Source: Nocardia anaemiae NBRC 100462
GTDB taxonomy: Bacteria; Actinomycetota; Actinomycetes; Mycobacteriales; Mycobacteriaceae
Length of the DNA stretch: 64,000 nt
NCBI RefSeq assembly: GCF_001612725.1
Contig: NZ_BDAZ01000006.1
Location: 1-64,000 of the forward strand
Direction of reading: 5' to 3'
The notes below the pieces were generated by a model. It was not told the origin of the DNA. It ran no database searches and worked only from the letters and a program-made list of their open reading frames with translations. Positions 10,229 to 18,957 of the stretch are shown here, one piece after another (position 1 is the stretch's first letter; every line of letters starts with the position of its first letter). Made by a program: the position numbers and the translations under genes.

Positions 10229-11719
10229 CTATCGGATACCCCGCCGCAACTCACTCAGCACACCTTCGGCGCTGCGTGCCGCCACGATGCAGGCATTGGC
10301 CGTGAACTGATCCGCGAGCGGGTGTTCGGCACGGGATCGCCATCGCCGGATCTCCGCCAATGCGACGTCCTGGCCGACGCCCGCGACCGCGAATGGTTCG
10401 ATTCCCAGGCGTTCGGCCGGTCCGGTTCCGCGACCGCCGATCACCCGTTGCAGATCGGCCAGTTCGTGTTCGGATAACGCTGTCTCGGAGGAGCGGAGCC
10501 GACTGAGCAGGCGGAGCTCTTCGAAACCGTGCACATTCGCGAGCAGTGTCTCCACCTCCCCGCGCAGCGGTGCGGCCCGCGAGCCCCGGTTGGCATCGAA
10601 TATTTGCCGCAGCATCAGCAGCGCGGTATGCGCCTTCAATTCGTCGGCGCGCTGACCGAACTGAATGTCGATGACGCGCTCGAGTTCGCCGATGCCACTG
10701 CGGGCGATCAGTTCGTCGACCAGAGCCGCCGAAGCGCTGGTACCGGCCCGTAATCGAGTCAGTGCCATGTTGATTCCGAACAGACCGAGACGGCTGACGA
10801 GATGCTGTCGTGTCGCGCCATCAATCGGCAGATAATCGGCGCGCTGGAATCGATCGGCCGAGAGCATGGCCAATTCCAGATCGGCCGGTGCCACGGCGGC
10901 AAGCTGGCGAAGAGCCACGAACTCGCTCTGTCGAAGAGTTTTCGCGGTGAAGGCGAGCAAACCCGCGACCGGTACGGCCGCCTGGCACAGACCGGTCATT
11001 TCCAACTCGCGAGTGAATTCTTTGGCTGCCGCGCGGGCAGAGTGCATCGCGTCCGGATGGCCCGCACCGAGTTCGTCCGCCCGCGACAGGACGCCGATGA
11101 TTCCGAGCGGACCGGCATTACCGCCGACGTGCTCGCCGATCTGACGAATCAGCGCGAGGTCGGAATCATCGAGGGAACGAAACAGATACACCACCGCGTC
11201 GGCTCCGGCGGAGCCGGTGTCCGGAGTCAACAACCGCAGTGTGCGCGCGGATACGTCCCTCGACAATGAGGTGGTTCCGGGGGTGTCGATGATCGTGGTG
11301 CGCGCCAGGCGGGGCACCGGCCAGTCGACATCGATTCGATCCACCTGCGCCGCCATGAGCTTGCCGAGGTCAAAGGTCAGACCACCCTCGGCGCGCTGTA
11401 TCGGCACATACTCCGACCGGCGGTTCGCGAGCCGGGCGATGACCGTCGGGGTGGCGCCGTGCCGGTACCAGGTCACGACCCGGGTGCACTCGGTGGCGTC
11501 GGTCGGGGCGATATCTTGGCCGACGAGTGCGTTCAGCAGTGTCGACTTCCCGGCCTTGACGGCACCGGCCAATGCGATGCGCAGCGGTTCGTGCAGCCGT
11601 CGCGCCCCCTCCTCGAGCGGATCGGTAGCGGCACGGTTGCCGAAGTAGACGCGACGGGCTTGCTCGATGATTCTGTCGACCCTCGCGATCGGCGCCGCGG
11701 TGTTCATATCGAACATCAT
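10229..11719 (-). CDS. IniC-like dynamin-family GTPase
   Basis: A second dynamin-like GTPase of 496 residues. G1 is GAVKAGKSTLLNAL (residues 52-65), the switch region is DTPG at 145-148, and G4 appears as SRADE, a common variant in this family. The C-terminal half is helical without an obvious membrane helix. Size fits mycobacterial IniC, the usual partner of IniA. Here it is convergent with the IniA-like/Hsp70 group rather than in the same operon, with only 6 bases between the two stop codons. The start is uncertain: ATG at 11719, 11716 and 11707 are possible and none has a strong ribosome site; the frame stays open to 11788. Confidence 0.75.
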   Translation of the reverse strand: MMFDMNTAAPIARVDRIIEQARRVYFGNRAATDPLEEGARRLHEPLRIALAGAVKAGKSTLLNALVGQDIAPTDATECTRVVTWYRHGATPTVIARLANRRSEYVPIQRAEGGLTFDLGKLMAAQVDRIDVDWPVPRLARTTIIDTPGTTSLSRDVSARTLRLLTPDTGSAGADAVVYLFRSLDDSDLALIRQIGEHVGGNAGPLGIIGVLSRADELGAGHPDAMHSARAAAKEFTRELEMTGLCQAAVPVAGLLAFTAKTLRQSEFVALRQLAAVAPADLELAMLSADRFQRADYLPIDGATRQHLVSRLGLFGINMALTRLRAGTSASAALVDELIARSGIGELERVIDIQFGQRADELKAHTALLMLRQIFDANRGSRAAPLRGEVETLLANVHGFEELRLLSRLRSSETALSEHELADLQRVIGGRGTGPAERLGIEPFAVAGVGQDVALAEIRRWRSRAEHPLADQFTANACIVAARSAEGVLSELRRGIR

Positions 11720-11923
11720 CGCGCCATCGCATCCGCGGCGCGGCAGATTCTTTCGCTGCGATGACCATCGCCGATAGCCCCGACACAACCCAAGGTCTGA
11801 GGGTTTCCAACCCAGGGGAGGATGATCTTCCGCGCAATCTACGAGGAGAGTTGGTGGTGTTCATGTGCGGGAAGCCTTCGACGGACGAGGGCGTCCCTGA
11901 AGCACCCAGTTGAAGGAACCATC

Positions 11924-12172
11924 ATGAAGAGCACCAAAATTCGCGCAGCCGTCGCAACGGCAGCGCTCGCACCGATGATTGCCCTCGGCTCAGGCATTGC
12001 TACCGCCGATCCCGCCCCGGCCAATCCGCCTGCGCCTGTCCAAGTGGCGCCCGCTTCGGAACAACTCCCCCAGGCGGCGGACCCCGCCCTCCTGTGGTGG
12101 AACCCGTTCCTGTGGTGGGTCTGCTTCATTCCGCCGATCTTCCCGTTCGGCACGGGCATCTGCCTCGTATAA
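11924..12172 (+). CDS. Small secreted protein with Trp-rich C-terminus
   Basis: An 82-residue protein. The ATG at 11924 follows AAGGA, which decides the start over the open extension to 11822. Residues 1-30 are a typical Sec signal peptide with likely cleavage around ATADPAP. The mature part begins with a Pro/Ala/Gln segment and ends in a compact hydrophobic block with WWNPFLWWVCF and two cysteines. No family was recognised, though short secreted proteins of this type are frequent in Nocardia and Rhodococcus. It lies 34 bases before the secreted protease and might be cotranscribed with it. Confidence 0.65.
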   Translation: MKSTKIRAAVATAALAPMIALGSGIATADPAPANPPAPVQVAPASEQLPQAADPALLWWNPFLWWVCFIPPIFPFGTGICLV

Positions 12173-12206
12173 CCGGATAGTTGCAGCTCGAGCGATCGGA
12201 TTGGAC

Positions 12207-12869
12207 ATGTTCAGGAAACTCGCGAGGGCTGCGGCTGTGTTCGCAGCATGCGCAGCGCTGGCCGGGGTGCAAGCAGGCACTGCGCATGCCACCGGCCCGG
12301 CGGTATTGGGCGGCGGTTCCGGCATTATCGTCAACGACCTCGGCGTCTGCACGCTCACCACGATCGGGCACGATGCCGCGGGGCGGCTTGTCGGGATCAC
12401 CGCAGGTCACTGCAATGATGCGGGTACCACGGTCGTCGCCGACGCCAACCGTGACGCCGGGGTTGTCGGCAACTTCGCCTACTCGAACCCCGATATGGAC
12501 TACGCCGTCATTGTCTTCGATCCGGACAAGGTCGTACCCGTGAATCGCATTGGGAACACGACGATTACCGGATTGGGAGGTCCGGCGCAGTTCCCGGACA
12601 TCGCGTGCAAGGAAGGCTATACCACGGGCCAGACCTGCGGACTGGCCTACGGAGATGTGTACCGGACCAACACGTGGACCTGGACACAGATATGTGTCCT
12701 GCCCGGTGACTCCGGCGCGCCGGTCGTGGTCGGAACAACGCTCGTCGGCATGGTGAACGGATACCTGAGGGTTCCGTGCCTGGGCCCTGAACTCGGAGCG
12801 AATATCGCCGCAATCATGGAGGATGTGAACGCGCGCGGTGACATCGGAGCGGGTTTCCATCCGATCTAG
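12207..12869 (+). CDS. Secreted trypsin-like (S1 family) serine protease
   Basis: A 220-residue exported protein. The signal peptide spans about residues 1-28 (ending TAHAT). The catalytic triad is readable: His68 in ITAGHC, Asp98 in DMDYAVI, and Ser169 in GDSGAPV. Four cysteines in the C-terminal half fit disulfide bonds. The short loops and GAGFHPI end resemble the S1 domains of mycolata and Streptomyces chymotrypsin-like proteases, here without an obvious prodomain. The ATG at 12207 is chosen because the signal peptide begins there; the frame is open further upstream but overlaps the preceding small gene. Substrate unknown. Confidence 0.85.
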   Translation: MFRKLARAAAVFAACAALAGVQAGTAHATGPAVLGGGSGIIVNDLGVCTLTTIGHDAAGRLVGITAGHCNDAGTTVVADANRDAGVVGNFAYSNPDMDYAVIVFDPDKVVPVNRIGNTTITGLGGPAQFPDIACKEGYTTGQTCGLAYGDVYRTNTWTWTQICVLPGDSGAPVVVGTTLVGMVNGYLRVPCLGPELGANIAAIMEDVNARGDIGAGFHPI

Positions 12870-12902
12870 TTATTCACCCTGCGGACCGAGCGAGTTCCCG
12901 CG

Positions 12903-12926
12903 CGGCCGCATGGTGATGGGCGGCCG
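12903..12926. terminator. Likely bidirectional terminator hairpin between convergent genes
   Basis: CGGCCGC at 12903-12909 pairs with GCGGCCG at 12920-12926 over a 10-base loop. It lies between the stop codons of the protease (plus strand) and the FHA regulator (minus strand), the usual place for a shared terminator. No T tract is present. Confidence 0.45.
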
Positions 12927-12941
12927 ACAACATCCGAAGTC

Positions 12942-13634
12942 CTACCGTCCGTGGTGATTGACGATCACGCCGCTTTCGAGCGCGCGTTCGACCAGAAACA
13001 TGCGTTTTTTGTTCTGCGGGAAGGATTCGACGTCGAATATTTTGAACAGCGCCCGCATGTGAGTCTTGACCGTGGCAACGCTGAGGCATAGCTCATGGGC
13101 AATCTGCCAGTTCGATGCGGGATAGGTGAACCCGGTCCGAGCGTCGTACGGGCGGCACAGCGCCTCGAGAATTAAATATTGAGCGTCGGTCAGCGCACTC
13201 CGGGTCGGCAGGCTGCTGTGGGCGATCGTTATTTCATCTTCGGATGGGTGGTCGTCGGTGAAGATGAATACCGATTTCCCGAAGCGGATCGTATCGCCGG
13301 ACTCGAGTTTGCGACACCCGTCGACGCGCTCGCCGTTGACGAAGGTCCCATTTGTCGACAGCCCGTTATCGATGACGACCCAGTAGTCGCTCACCCGCTC
13401 GATAATCGCGTGTAGGCGCGAGACCGTCGCGTCGGCGGCCACGGTTATATCGGCTGCCTCCGACCGGCCGATTGTCATACTGTGCGCGTCGCGATCGAGT
13501 GGAATCTCATGCCAGTTCCCATGGCCTATCCGGTGCGACAGCGTGCCACCACCGGCTGAGTGTTCCCGCGCACGCTCGCCTGCGTCTAGGTACGGTCCGA
13601 GACGCAGTGCCTGTTGTCCGTATGACGTGGACAT
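12942..13634 (-). CDS. FHA domain protein with C-terminal helix-turn-helix
   Basis: A 230-residue cytoplasmic protein. Residues about 50-125 are a forkhead-associated phosphothreonine-binding domain with the GRS, SRLHA and STNGTFVNG signatures. Residues about 145-200 look like a winged or LuxR-like helix-turn-helix (NWQIAHELCLSVATVKTHMRAL). The pairing suggests a regulator that senses Ser/Thr-kinase phosphorylation and binds DNA. Homologues in Nocardia and relatives are annotated only as FHA proteins. It is a single gene convergent with the protease; its targets are not evident. The frame starts with a good match to the family length. Confidence 0.75.
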   Translation of the reverse strand: MSTSYGQQALRLGPYLDAGERAREHSAGGGTLSHRIGHGNWHEIPLDRDAHSMTIGRSEAADITVAADATVSRLHAIIERVSDYWVVIDNGLSTNGTFVNGERVDGCRKLESGDTIRFGKSVFIFTDDHPSEDEITIAHSSLPTRSALTDAQYLILEALCRPYDARTGFTYPASNWQIAHELCLSVATVKTHMRALFKIFDVESFPQNKKRMFLVERALESGVIVNHHGR

Positions 13635-13871
13635 GATGCGTCGTTCCCAATCCGAGGTACGTCGTGAACTGCGGGCACCGATTTCCCCTCAGAATGCGCC
13701 TTTTCGCCGGTAATTTGTGCGAATTCAACTAACTTGATGCACGGGGTAGGGGGGTGGTCGTTCCATCGGTCCGATTTCTGGCGCTATTCCGCACCGGGGT
13801 GCGGTTAGCGGATATCGGTTTGATCGTTCGGTCGCGACTATGCCCCCAGGACACCTGGCAGCTCGCTCCGT
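13635..13871. other. Upstream region of the FHA gene
   Basis: These 237 bases between the FHA gene start and the truncated TPR remnant are locally AT-richer than their surroundings (TTTGTGCGAATTCAACTAACTTGATG around 13715-13740, read in two parts). They probably contain the FHA gene promoter. No open frame of interest. Confidence 0.3.
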
Positions 13872-14375
13872 TCATTGCGAATCCGGGGCGGGCAGCGGCC
13901 AGCGATCCACCGTGTGCAGCGTCGAACCGGCTTGGCGCCCATAGTATTCGGCGTGCAGGGCCGTGGGGTGCAGACGGCGGGCGGCGGCCAGCCGGCCGCC
14001 CGCCTGGCGCAGCACCTCGGCCCTGGTGAGCGGAGGGTCGTTACCCAGCAGCAAACCACCGTGTTCGGGGGCAAGGACCACCGCCGATCCGAGGTGCTGG
14101 AGGCGGCCGGTGCCGAGATCGTCTTCGAGCTCGCGGTAGGCGGTGAGGGCGCCTTGCCAGTGCCGAAGGGCCCGGCGGGGTTCACCGCGGGTCCACCAGA
14201 GGACGCCGAGTGTTTCGCGCGTCTGGGCACGAGCGGCGAGGTCGCGGCCGTCCCTGGTCAGCGATTCGGCCGATTCCAGGCGGTCCTGGGCGGCGTCCAG
14301 CCGCGCCGACAGCACCGCGAGCAGAGCGGCCGTCTCGAATTCCTGGACCGGCAGGTCGCGTCGAGGATTATTGCA
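13872..14375 (-). pseudogene. C-terminal remnant of a TPR-type protein
   Basis: The minus strand reads a helical, tetratricopeptide-like sequence (EFETAALLAVLSARLDAAQ, AARAQTRETLGVLWW, RALRHWQGALTAYRELED) ending at 13872. Upstream the frame is open only to a stop at 14376-14378, immediately after the end of gvpK. The part encoded looks like the end of a longer protein, such as an AfsR- or LuxR-type regulator with TPR repeats, because it starts in the middle of the helical array. A GTG at 14315 could start a 147-residue product, so a short functional gene is not excluded. It most likely marks a deletion or insertion boundary at the end of the gas vesicle operon. Confidence 0.5.
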
Positions 14376-14383
14376 TCACCCTG

Positions 14384-14674
14384 TTAGTCGGGAAGGAGCT
14401 TTCCCAAGGGGCCCAAGTCGATGTTGAGGTCTTCCGGGCTGAGGCCGAAATGGTCGCGCAACTCGTCCATGCGTTGTTCGAGCAGCATCAGGGTGGTGCC
14501 GATGCGTTCGATCTGGGTGTCGGTCAGATCGCCCGCGTCCACTCGTCGCAGGGCCTGCCGTTCCATCAACTGCCGCAGCAACTCCACCAGCGTGAGCACG
14601 AGTGTGACCAGACCGCGCTCGACGGATTCGGGGTCGGTATCGATACGCGGTGCAATGCCACCGATTTCATCCAT
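14384..14674 (-). CDS. gvpK: Gas vesicle protein GvpK
   Basis: A 96-residue protein with the GvpK pattern: RIDTDPESVERGLVTLVLTLVELLRQLMERQALRRV, then the DTQIERIGTTLMLLEQRMDELRDHFGL helix and the DLNIDLGPLGKLL end. GvpK is a minor accessory protein required for gas vesicle assembly in several systems. It is the last gene of the operon and overlaps the end of the gene before it by 8 bases. Confidence 0.9.
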   Translation of the reverse strand: MDEIGGIAPRIDTDPESVERGLVTLVLTLVELLRQLMERQALRRVDAGDLTDTQIERIGTTLMLLEQRMDELRDHFGLSPEDLNIDLGPLGKLLPD

Positions 14675-14900
14675 CTCGGGGCGGTTCCAGTTCAGGGTGT
14701 GCCGCGGATTCGACCGCGGAGACGGATAGCGTACTGACCGATGAGATGAGGGCGCGCAGCGAGATCGCGACCAGATCGACGTCCGCGATGGCCAGCCTGA
14801 TATCGCCGGTGATGATTACCCCGCCGGCCAGCACTCGGTCCAACAGATCGACGAGTGCGACCCGGCGCTCGCCGTCGACGCTCTGGTCGGCCGGTCTCAT
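14667..14900 (-). CDS. gvpS: Gas vesicle protein GvpS (GvpA/J family)
   Basis: A 77-residue member of the GvpA/J/S family. The core ALVDLLDRVLAGGVIITGDIRLAIADVDLVAISLRALISS keeps the GvpA fold (helix, two strands, helix). The residues VDLVAISL replace the GvpA-type IELVTIDA, as in actinobacterial GvpS. The start at ATG 14900 overlaps the stop of gvpL (ATGA) and is preferred over the longer frame to 14942. Probably a minor structural or nucleating component of the vesicle shell. Confidence 0.85.
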   Translation of the reverse strand: MRPADQSVDGERRVALVDLLDRVLAGGVIITGDIRLAIADVDLVAISLRALISSVSTLSVSAVESAAHPELEPPRDG

Positions 14901-15691
14901 ATCGGCTCCTGGTCCACGCCCGCGAACGAGTACGGCGGCCACGGCCCGGTGATTTCGAGTCGGATGCCGGGCAATTCCGCGCCGAGTTCACGCACGGTCG
15001 CGGTGAAGTCGTCGGCGCGGTCGTCATCGACCAGATAGGTGCCGTTGAGCACCATCCAGTCGCGGCGTCCGCTCAGCGCCGGATCCGTCGCCGCTTGGCG
15101 ACGTCCCGCGACGGAGTGTCGAACCAAGCGCGCGTGGATCTGCTCGGCCCGCTGCGCCGCGTCGCGTTCCACCGTCGCCTGTGCGGACAGTTCCGCCCGG
15201 CGACGGGCCAGATAGGCTGTGCCCCTGCCCTTTTCGCTCCCCGTGCGGGTGGACCCGGCCGCGGCCACAGCAGCGGTGAGTGCGGCGCGGTCGGTGTATG
15301 CCTTCACGCCCCACTCGGTGCGGCCGGTCACCAGGGTCAGCGCCGCGATGAAGTCCGCACGCCTCGTCTCGAGCAGCTCACACACCCGCTCGTCATCGAG
15401 AAAGACCGTGGCCAGGCGAAGCGGCACGGTCGGTCCGCGGCGAACCAGGGCCGATACGACGGCGTCGTGCGCCCGGGCCGTCGCTGCCAGCCAGTCCAGA
15501 TCCTCCAGGTTCCGGCGTAGTGGCTGCTCGCCGAATACCGCGAGCGGCACCGATCCGACGAACGCCGCCAGCGGATCCGAGACCACCATGCGTACCGCCT
15601 CGCCCGCCACGCCGGTCATCGAGCCGGAGTCCGCCGCGGCGTCCGCGGCGCGCGTCACCGCGTACAGCCAGACGCCGAACTCATCAGTCAC
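14897..15691 (-). CDS. gvpL: Gas vesicle protein GvpL (GvpF/L family)
   Basis: A 264-residue GvpF/L-family protein. Recognisable parts are FGVWLYAVTRA at the N-terminus, VPLRLATVFLDDERV, a central TGRTEWGVKAYTD segment typical of the family, and DYLV-like strands near the end (RRDWMVLNGTYLVDDDRADDF). GvpF/L proteins coat or chaperone GvpA during early vesicle assembly. Coupled by overlaps to gvpJ before it and gvpS after it; start codon is GTG. Confidence 0.88.
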   Translation of the reverse strand: MTDEFGVWLYAVTRAADAAADSGSMTGVAGEAVRMVVSDPLAAFVGSVPLAVFGEQPLRRNLEDLDWLAATARAHDAVVSALVRRGPTVPLRLATVFLDDERVCELLETRRADFIAALTLVTGRTEWGVKAYTDRAALTAAVAAAGSTRTGSEKGRGTAYLARRRAELSAQATVERDAAQRAEQIHARLVRHSVAGRRQAATDPALSGRRDWMVLNGTYLVDDDRADDFTATVRELGAELPGIRLEITGPWPPYSFAGVDQEPI

Positions 15692-16076
15692 GCCGCCTCG
15701 ATTCCCTGGGTTCGCGGCGCCGTTCGATAGATTGCGGGACCTCGCGTCCGGCCTCTAGTTCGGCGATCCGGTCGCGTAGTTCCCGGTTCTCCAGTTCGAG
15801 GTCGTGATCCTGTCGCTCTAGTGTGTGGGCCTTGCTGTTGAGCCAGGGGTCGGTCTCCCACCAGTCGATGCCAACTGCCTTGGCCGTCTCCAAGGACGCG
15901 ATGACCAGTCGCAGCTTGATCGTGAGCAGTTCGATATCGAGCAGGTTCACCTGGATATCGCCCGCGATCACCACGCCCTTGTCCAGCACCCGTTCGAGGA
16001 TGTCGGCGAGATTCGTCGACTGATGTCCGCCTCCATACGGCTGCGGTGCGGACGACTCGCCTCCGACCACCGTCAT
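15684..16076 (-). CDS. gvpJ: Gas vesicle protein GvpJ
   Basis: A 130-residue GvpA/J-family protein. The core NLADILERVLDKGVVIAGDIQVNLLDIELLTIKLRLVIASLETAKAVGI (read in parts) followed by DWWETDPWL is the GvpJ hallmark. After it comes a charged coiled coil of about 50 residues. GvpJ is a minor component thought to help form the vesicle tips. Starts by an ATGA overlap with gvpO. Confidence 0.88.
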   Translation of the reverse strand: MTVVGGESSAPQPYGGGHQSTNLADILERVLDKGVVIAGDIQVNLLDIELLTIKLRLVIASLETAKAVGIDWWETDPWLNSKAHTLERQDHDLELENRELRDRIAELEAGREVPQSIERRREPRESRRRD

Positions 16077-16408
16077 GGTCGATCTCTTTTGCCGATGTCG
16101 GTGCTCCCGCGGGTGTAGCGTCTGGTTCTCCGGTAGGCCAGTAGGTTTCCGTCCAAATCGAGCTCGAGCTCATAGAGCGCCAACATGTCCCCCGATGACG
16201 GGATACGGCGGTCCTCGAGCACCTCCATCTCGACCAGCCAGCCGTCATCGATCGGCTCCATGGAGGTGACCCCCTCCACGTGCTTGGAGGTCAATTCCGT
16301 GAGGATCTCGATAGCCGCGGCCGAGGCCTGCGCCGCGGTGATGGGAGGCGGCTCGTCCGACACCGAGTCCACATTTTCGGGGTTTTCGGGAGTGGTCATG
16401 CGTGCCAC
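16073..16408 (-). CDS. gvpO: Gas vesicle protein GvpO
   Basis: A 111-residue protein whose second half matches GvpO: GVTSMEPIDDGWLVEMEVLEDRRIPSSGDMLALYELELD (read in parts) and YRRTRRYTRG. GvpO is needed for vesicle formation in actinomycetes and haloarchaea, possibly at the expression level. GTG 16408 lies eight bases after GGAAGGAG, which overlaps the end of gvpG, and is preferred over GTG 16417. Confidence 0.88.
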   Translation of the reverse strand: MARMTTPENPENVDSVSDEPPPITAAQASAAAIEILTELTSKHVEGVTSMEPIDDGWLVEMEVLEDRRIPSSGDMLALYELELDLDGNLLAYRRTRRYTRGSTDIGKRDRP

Positions 16409-16413
16409 GCGAG

Positions 16414-16668
16414 TCACTCCTTCCGGTTGGGCGCTGTGGTGCCGCCTGCGGGCCGGAGTCGATCGAGAACGGCCTGCTGCGCTTGTTTGCGCTCTTCTTC
16501 GGACAGGCGACCGGCCGCCGCGGCCGCATCGATCTCCTCGAGTTCGCGCCGCACTGTCGCCGGATCTTGTAGCTGCCGCTCTACCTGGTCCTGGATCAGT
16601 TCGCCCAGCCAGATCACGCCGCGCACCGGAGCGAGGGGCAACGACAAGATCGCTGAGACCAGACCCAT
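16414..16668 (-). CDS. gvpG: Gas vesicle protein GvpG
   Basis: An 84-residue protein with the GvpG signature: LPLAPVRGVIWLGELI at the N-terminus, then a helical, Glu/Arg-rich stretch (LSEEERKQAQQAVLDRL). GvpG is a small accessory protein that cooperates with GvpF/L in assembly. It begins 3 bases after the gvpF stop. Confidence 0.88.
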   Translation of the reverse strand: MGLVSAILSLPLAPVRGVIWLGELIQDQVERQLQDPATVRRELEEIDAAAAAGRLSEEERKQAQQAVLDRLRPAGGTTAPNRKE

Positions 16669-16671
16669 GGT

Positions 16672-17430
16672 TCAGCTCTCGGGTGCCTGCTTGGTCACGA
16701 AGTCGTAGGCCGCCATGGGTCCGAGCAGGCTCAGCTCGACACGGTCGTCCCAGTCCGCGGCGAGCCGACGCAACACATCCTCGAGATCGCCTTGCCGATT
16801 CCTGTCGAGCAGAACCGCGATGTGCACCGCGTCCTCCTCGTGGGTGGGCTGCCGCTGGTTGACGAGCGGATCGAACTGCTCGAGTTCGGAAATCACCCTC
16901 CGGGTGTCCTCGGCGCGTTTGGCTTCGATCGCCTGATTGATCCTCTCACCCAGCGCGATCCGCGCATCGCGGGTGGCGTCTTCGGGCTTGTCGCGGATCT
17001 CCTCACGTAACCGGGCGACTTCGGCGTTTTCCTCGACGAGTTCCCGCAACACGGCGTTCTCGACATAGCGTCCCTTGACCACGAACTGCGCACGACCCTC
17101 CAGTTCGGCCAGCGCGGAGCGGAACTCCTCCTCGTGTTCGGCGAGCAGCTCGTTCTCCACCGCCTGCGCATCGGTCAGCACCGCGCCGAAGCGCAGCGGC
17201 AGCACCGGAACCACGGCCGCCGACTCGTCCAGCAGTTTGGCGTGCGCGGCGAGGTCGTCGGGCTCGCCGAGCGGGCGATCGGTGGCGATGTCACTGACCA
17301 GCGCGGCGATCTCACCGTGCCGCACCACTTCGATATCGCTAGGGGGATCGCCGACACCACTGGCGTGCGGCTGGGGCTCCACATCGGCGGGCACGATTCC
17401 ATAGACGTATACGGCGTGGTCGGTAGCCAT
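16672..17430 (-). CDS. gvpF: Gas vesicle protein GvpF (GvpF/L family)
   Basis: A 252-residue GvpF/L-family protein: HAVYVYGIVPADVE at the N-terminus, VVPVLPLRFGAVLTD, the central QFVVKGRYVENAVLRELVEEN helix, and DDRVELSLLGPMAAYDFV near the end, which is diagnostic for GvpF. It would bind GvpA monomers during shell growth. Its ATG overlaps the gvpA stop (TAATG) and its GGAGGA ribosome site lies inside gvpA. Confidence 0.9.
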   Translation of the reverse strand: MATDHAVYVYGIVPADVEPQPHASGVGDPPSDIEVVRHGEIAALVSDIATDRPLGEPDDLAAHAKLLDESAAVVPVLPLRFGAVLTDAQAVENELLAEHEEEFRSALAELEGRAQFVVKGRYVENAVLRELVEENAEVARLREEIRDKPEDATRDARIALGERINQAIEAKRAEDTRRVISELEQFDPLVNQRQPTHEEDAVHIAVLLDRNRQGDLEDVLRRLAADWDDRVELSLLGPMAAYDFVTKQAPES

Positions 17431-17834
17431 TATTCCTCCCTGCGCCTGGATGACCGGGGTGCTGTCTGACGCTTCTCCTCGACGTCGTCGAGGAAGCCCT
17501 TGACCTTCTCGCCCGCCGCCTCGAGCGCACCCTTCGTCTTGTGCTTGCTCGCGCCTTCGGTGACGTCGCCGACGATATCGGTCAAGCCCTTGGGTTCACT
17601 GGTGGAAATTTCGAGCCGGTTGACGGCCTCGGCAAAGCGCAGATATGTGTCGACGCTGGCCACCACGACTCGGGCGTCGATGGTCACCAGTTCGATCCCG
17701 ACCAACGACACGCGCGCGAACGCGTCGATGACCAGTCCTTTGTCCAGAATCGTGTCTACAACGTCGGCGAGGCTGGAGGAATTCGGGCGCGCCATGGTGC
17801 CGGTTCCGCCACCGCCTGCGGGTTCGATGGTCAT
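17430..17834 (-). CDS. gvpA: Major gas vesicle structural protein GvpA (with C-terminal extension)
   Basis: A 134-residue protein with the GvpA core [51 protein letters not shown] (read in parts). The last 65 residues are a charged tail ([13 protein letters not shown]...[23 protein letters not shown]) that is longer than in classical 70-residue GvpA but seen in actinobacterial homologues. GvpA forms the ribbed shell of the gas vesicle. ATGA overlap with the preceding gene; ATG at 17795 is an alternative start. Confidence 0.9.
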   Translation of the reverse strand: MTIEPAGGGGTGTMARPNSSSLADVVDTILDKGLVIDAFARVSLVGIELVTIDARVVVASVDTYLRFAEAVNRLEISTSEPKGLTDIVGDVTEGASKHKTKGALEAAGEKVKGFLDDVEEKRQTAPRSSRRREE

Positions 17835-18952
17835 GTTCGTGCTTTCCTCTCGCTCGACCTGCGCGCCGCTGTGGTGCGGCGCTGAGAGCCCGAGCGACGG
17901 CGGCGTGGCGCGGGCTGCTCGTCCTCGTCTTGCTCGTCCTCGTCGAACTCGTCGGACTCGTCTGTGCGTTCCTGTTCGTCTCGATCTTCGTCATCGACGG
18001 CTTCGGCGTCTTCCTCGCGCCGTGCGGTCTCGTCGTCCTTGACCACTTTGCTGTCGTGGATCTCGCCGTGCCAGCCCACGATGTCGTCGGGGTGCAGCAC
18101 CGCCTCCGTCATGACGTGCCGCTCGAATTGCTTCAGTTCCAGGCGGCACCGGCGACCGGCCGCCCGCCACAGGTTGGCTGTCTTCTCGAAGACTCCGTGC
18201 GGTTGGTATTCGAGCACCACGAGGATGCGGGTGAGACCCGGCGTGATCTCGTGGAAGCTCACCGCGCCGTCGATGTAGCCCTTGGCGCCTTCGGAACGCC
18301 ACACGATTCGCTCGTAGGGCACCTGCTCGACGATCGTGGATTTCCAAGTCCGCCTGGACCAGAACACTTTTCCCGTCCAGGTGAGTTTCGCGTCCGCGAC
18401 CTGCTGGACCTGCTCGACCTTCTTGGTGAATTTCGGAAAGTCCGCGAACTGGGTCCACTGGTCATAGGCCAGGTCGATCGGAACGCCGAGATCGAGGTGC
18501 TCGATGATATTGGTCGGTTTACGCTGCTTGCCGCCCCCCTTGCCTTTGCCGCGGGTCATCGACTCCTTGGCCGCTTCGAAGTTGTCGCGGACGGTGTGCT
18601 TCAACTTGTCCATGCCCGCACTCATCGTCGCGCGCAGCGGCGAGGCGCCCGCGCTGAGTTTCTCCACTCCCGTCAACGCCGAAAATAGGCTTCCCCCGCC
18701 ATCGTCAGCGTATTGATTCAGCCGGTCCGCGGTCTTCGATACCGTGCCCGAGAGCCCGGAGGCCGCGCGTTCGGCCAGGGTTGCGGTGAGATTCTGTATC
18801 GATTGCTGCAGGGGACTGGTCGGGACCGCTCGTTCGGCCTTGCGCTGGATGGTCGACCCCGCCCCGGTAGCGGCTTTGGTGGCCCGGCCCGCGGAGTCGG
18901 CGGCCTTTTTGCCGACTCGGGCCGTCGTATCACGCAATGTCTTGGCCGCCAT
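17831..18952 (-). CDS. SRPBCC (cyclase/dehydrase-like) protein of the gas vesicle operon
   Basis: A 373-residue protein. The N-terminal third is Ala/Lys/Arg-rich and helical (DNA- or surface-binding-like). The middle (about residues 150-290) is a START/SRPBCC ligand-binding fold: [62 protein letters not shown]. The tail is extremely acidic ([15 protein letters not shown]...) and ends in a basic stretch. SRPBCC genes are regular members of actinomycete gvp clusters (the GvpZ position in Streptomyces), but their role is not established. ATG 18952 follows AGGAG by nine bases and is preferred to ATG 18961. Confidence 0.75.
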   Translation of the reverse strand: MAAKTLRDTTARVGKKAADSAGRATKAATGAGSTIQRKAERAVPTSPLQQSIQNLTATLAERAASGLSGTVSKTADRLNQYADDGGGSLFSALTGVEKLSAGASPLRATMSAGMDKLKHTVRDNFEAAKESMTRGKGKGGGKQRKPTNIIEHLDLGVPIDLAYDQWTQFADFPKFTKKVEQVQQVADAKLTWTGKVFWSRRTWKSTIVEQVPYERIVWRSEGAKGYIDGAVSFHEITPGLTRILVVLEYQPHGVFEKTANLWRAAGRRCRLELKQFERHVMTEAVLHPDDIVGWHGEIHDSKVVKDDETARREEDAEAVDDEDRDEQERTDESDEFDEDEQDEDEQPAPRRRRSGSQRRTTAARRSSERKART

Positions 18953-18957
18953 CGGCC

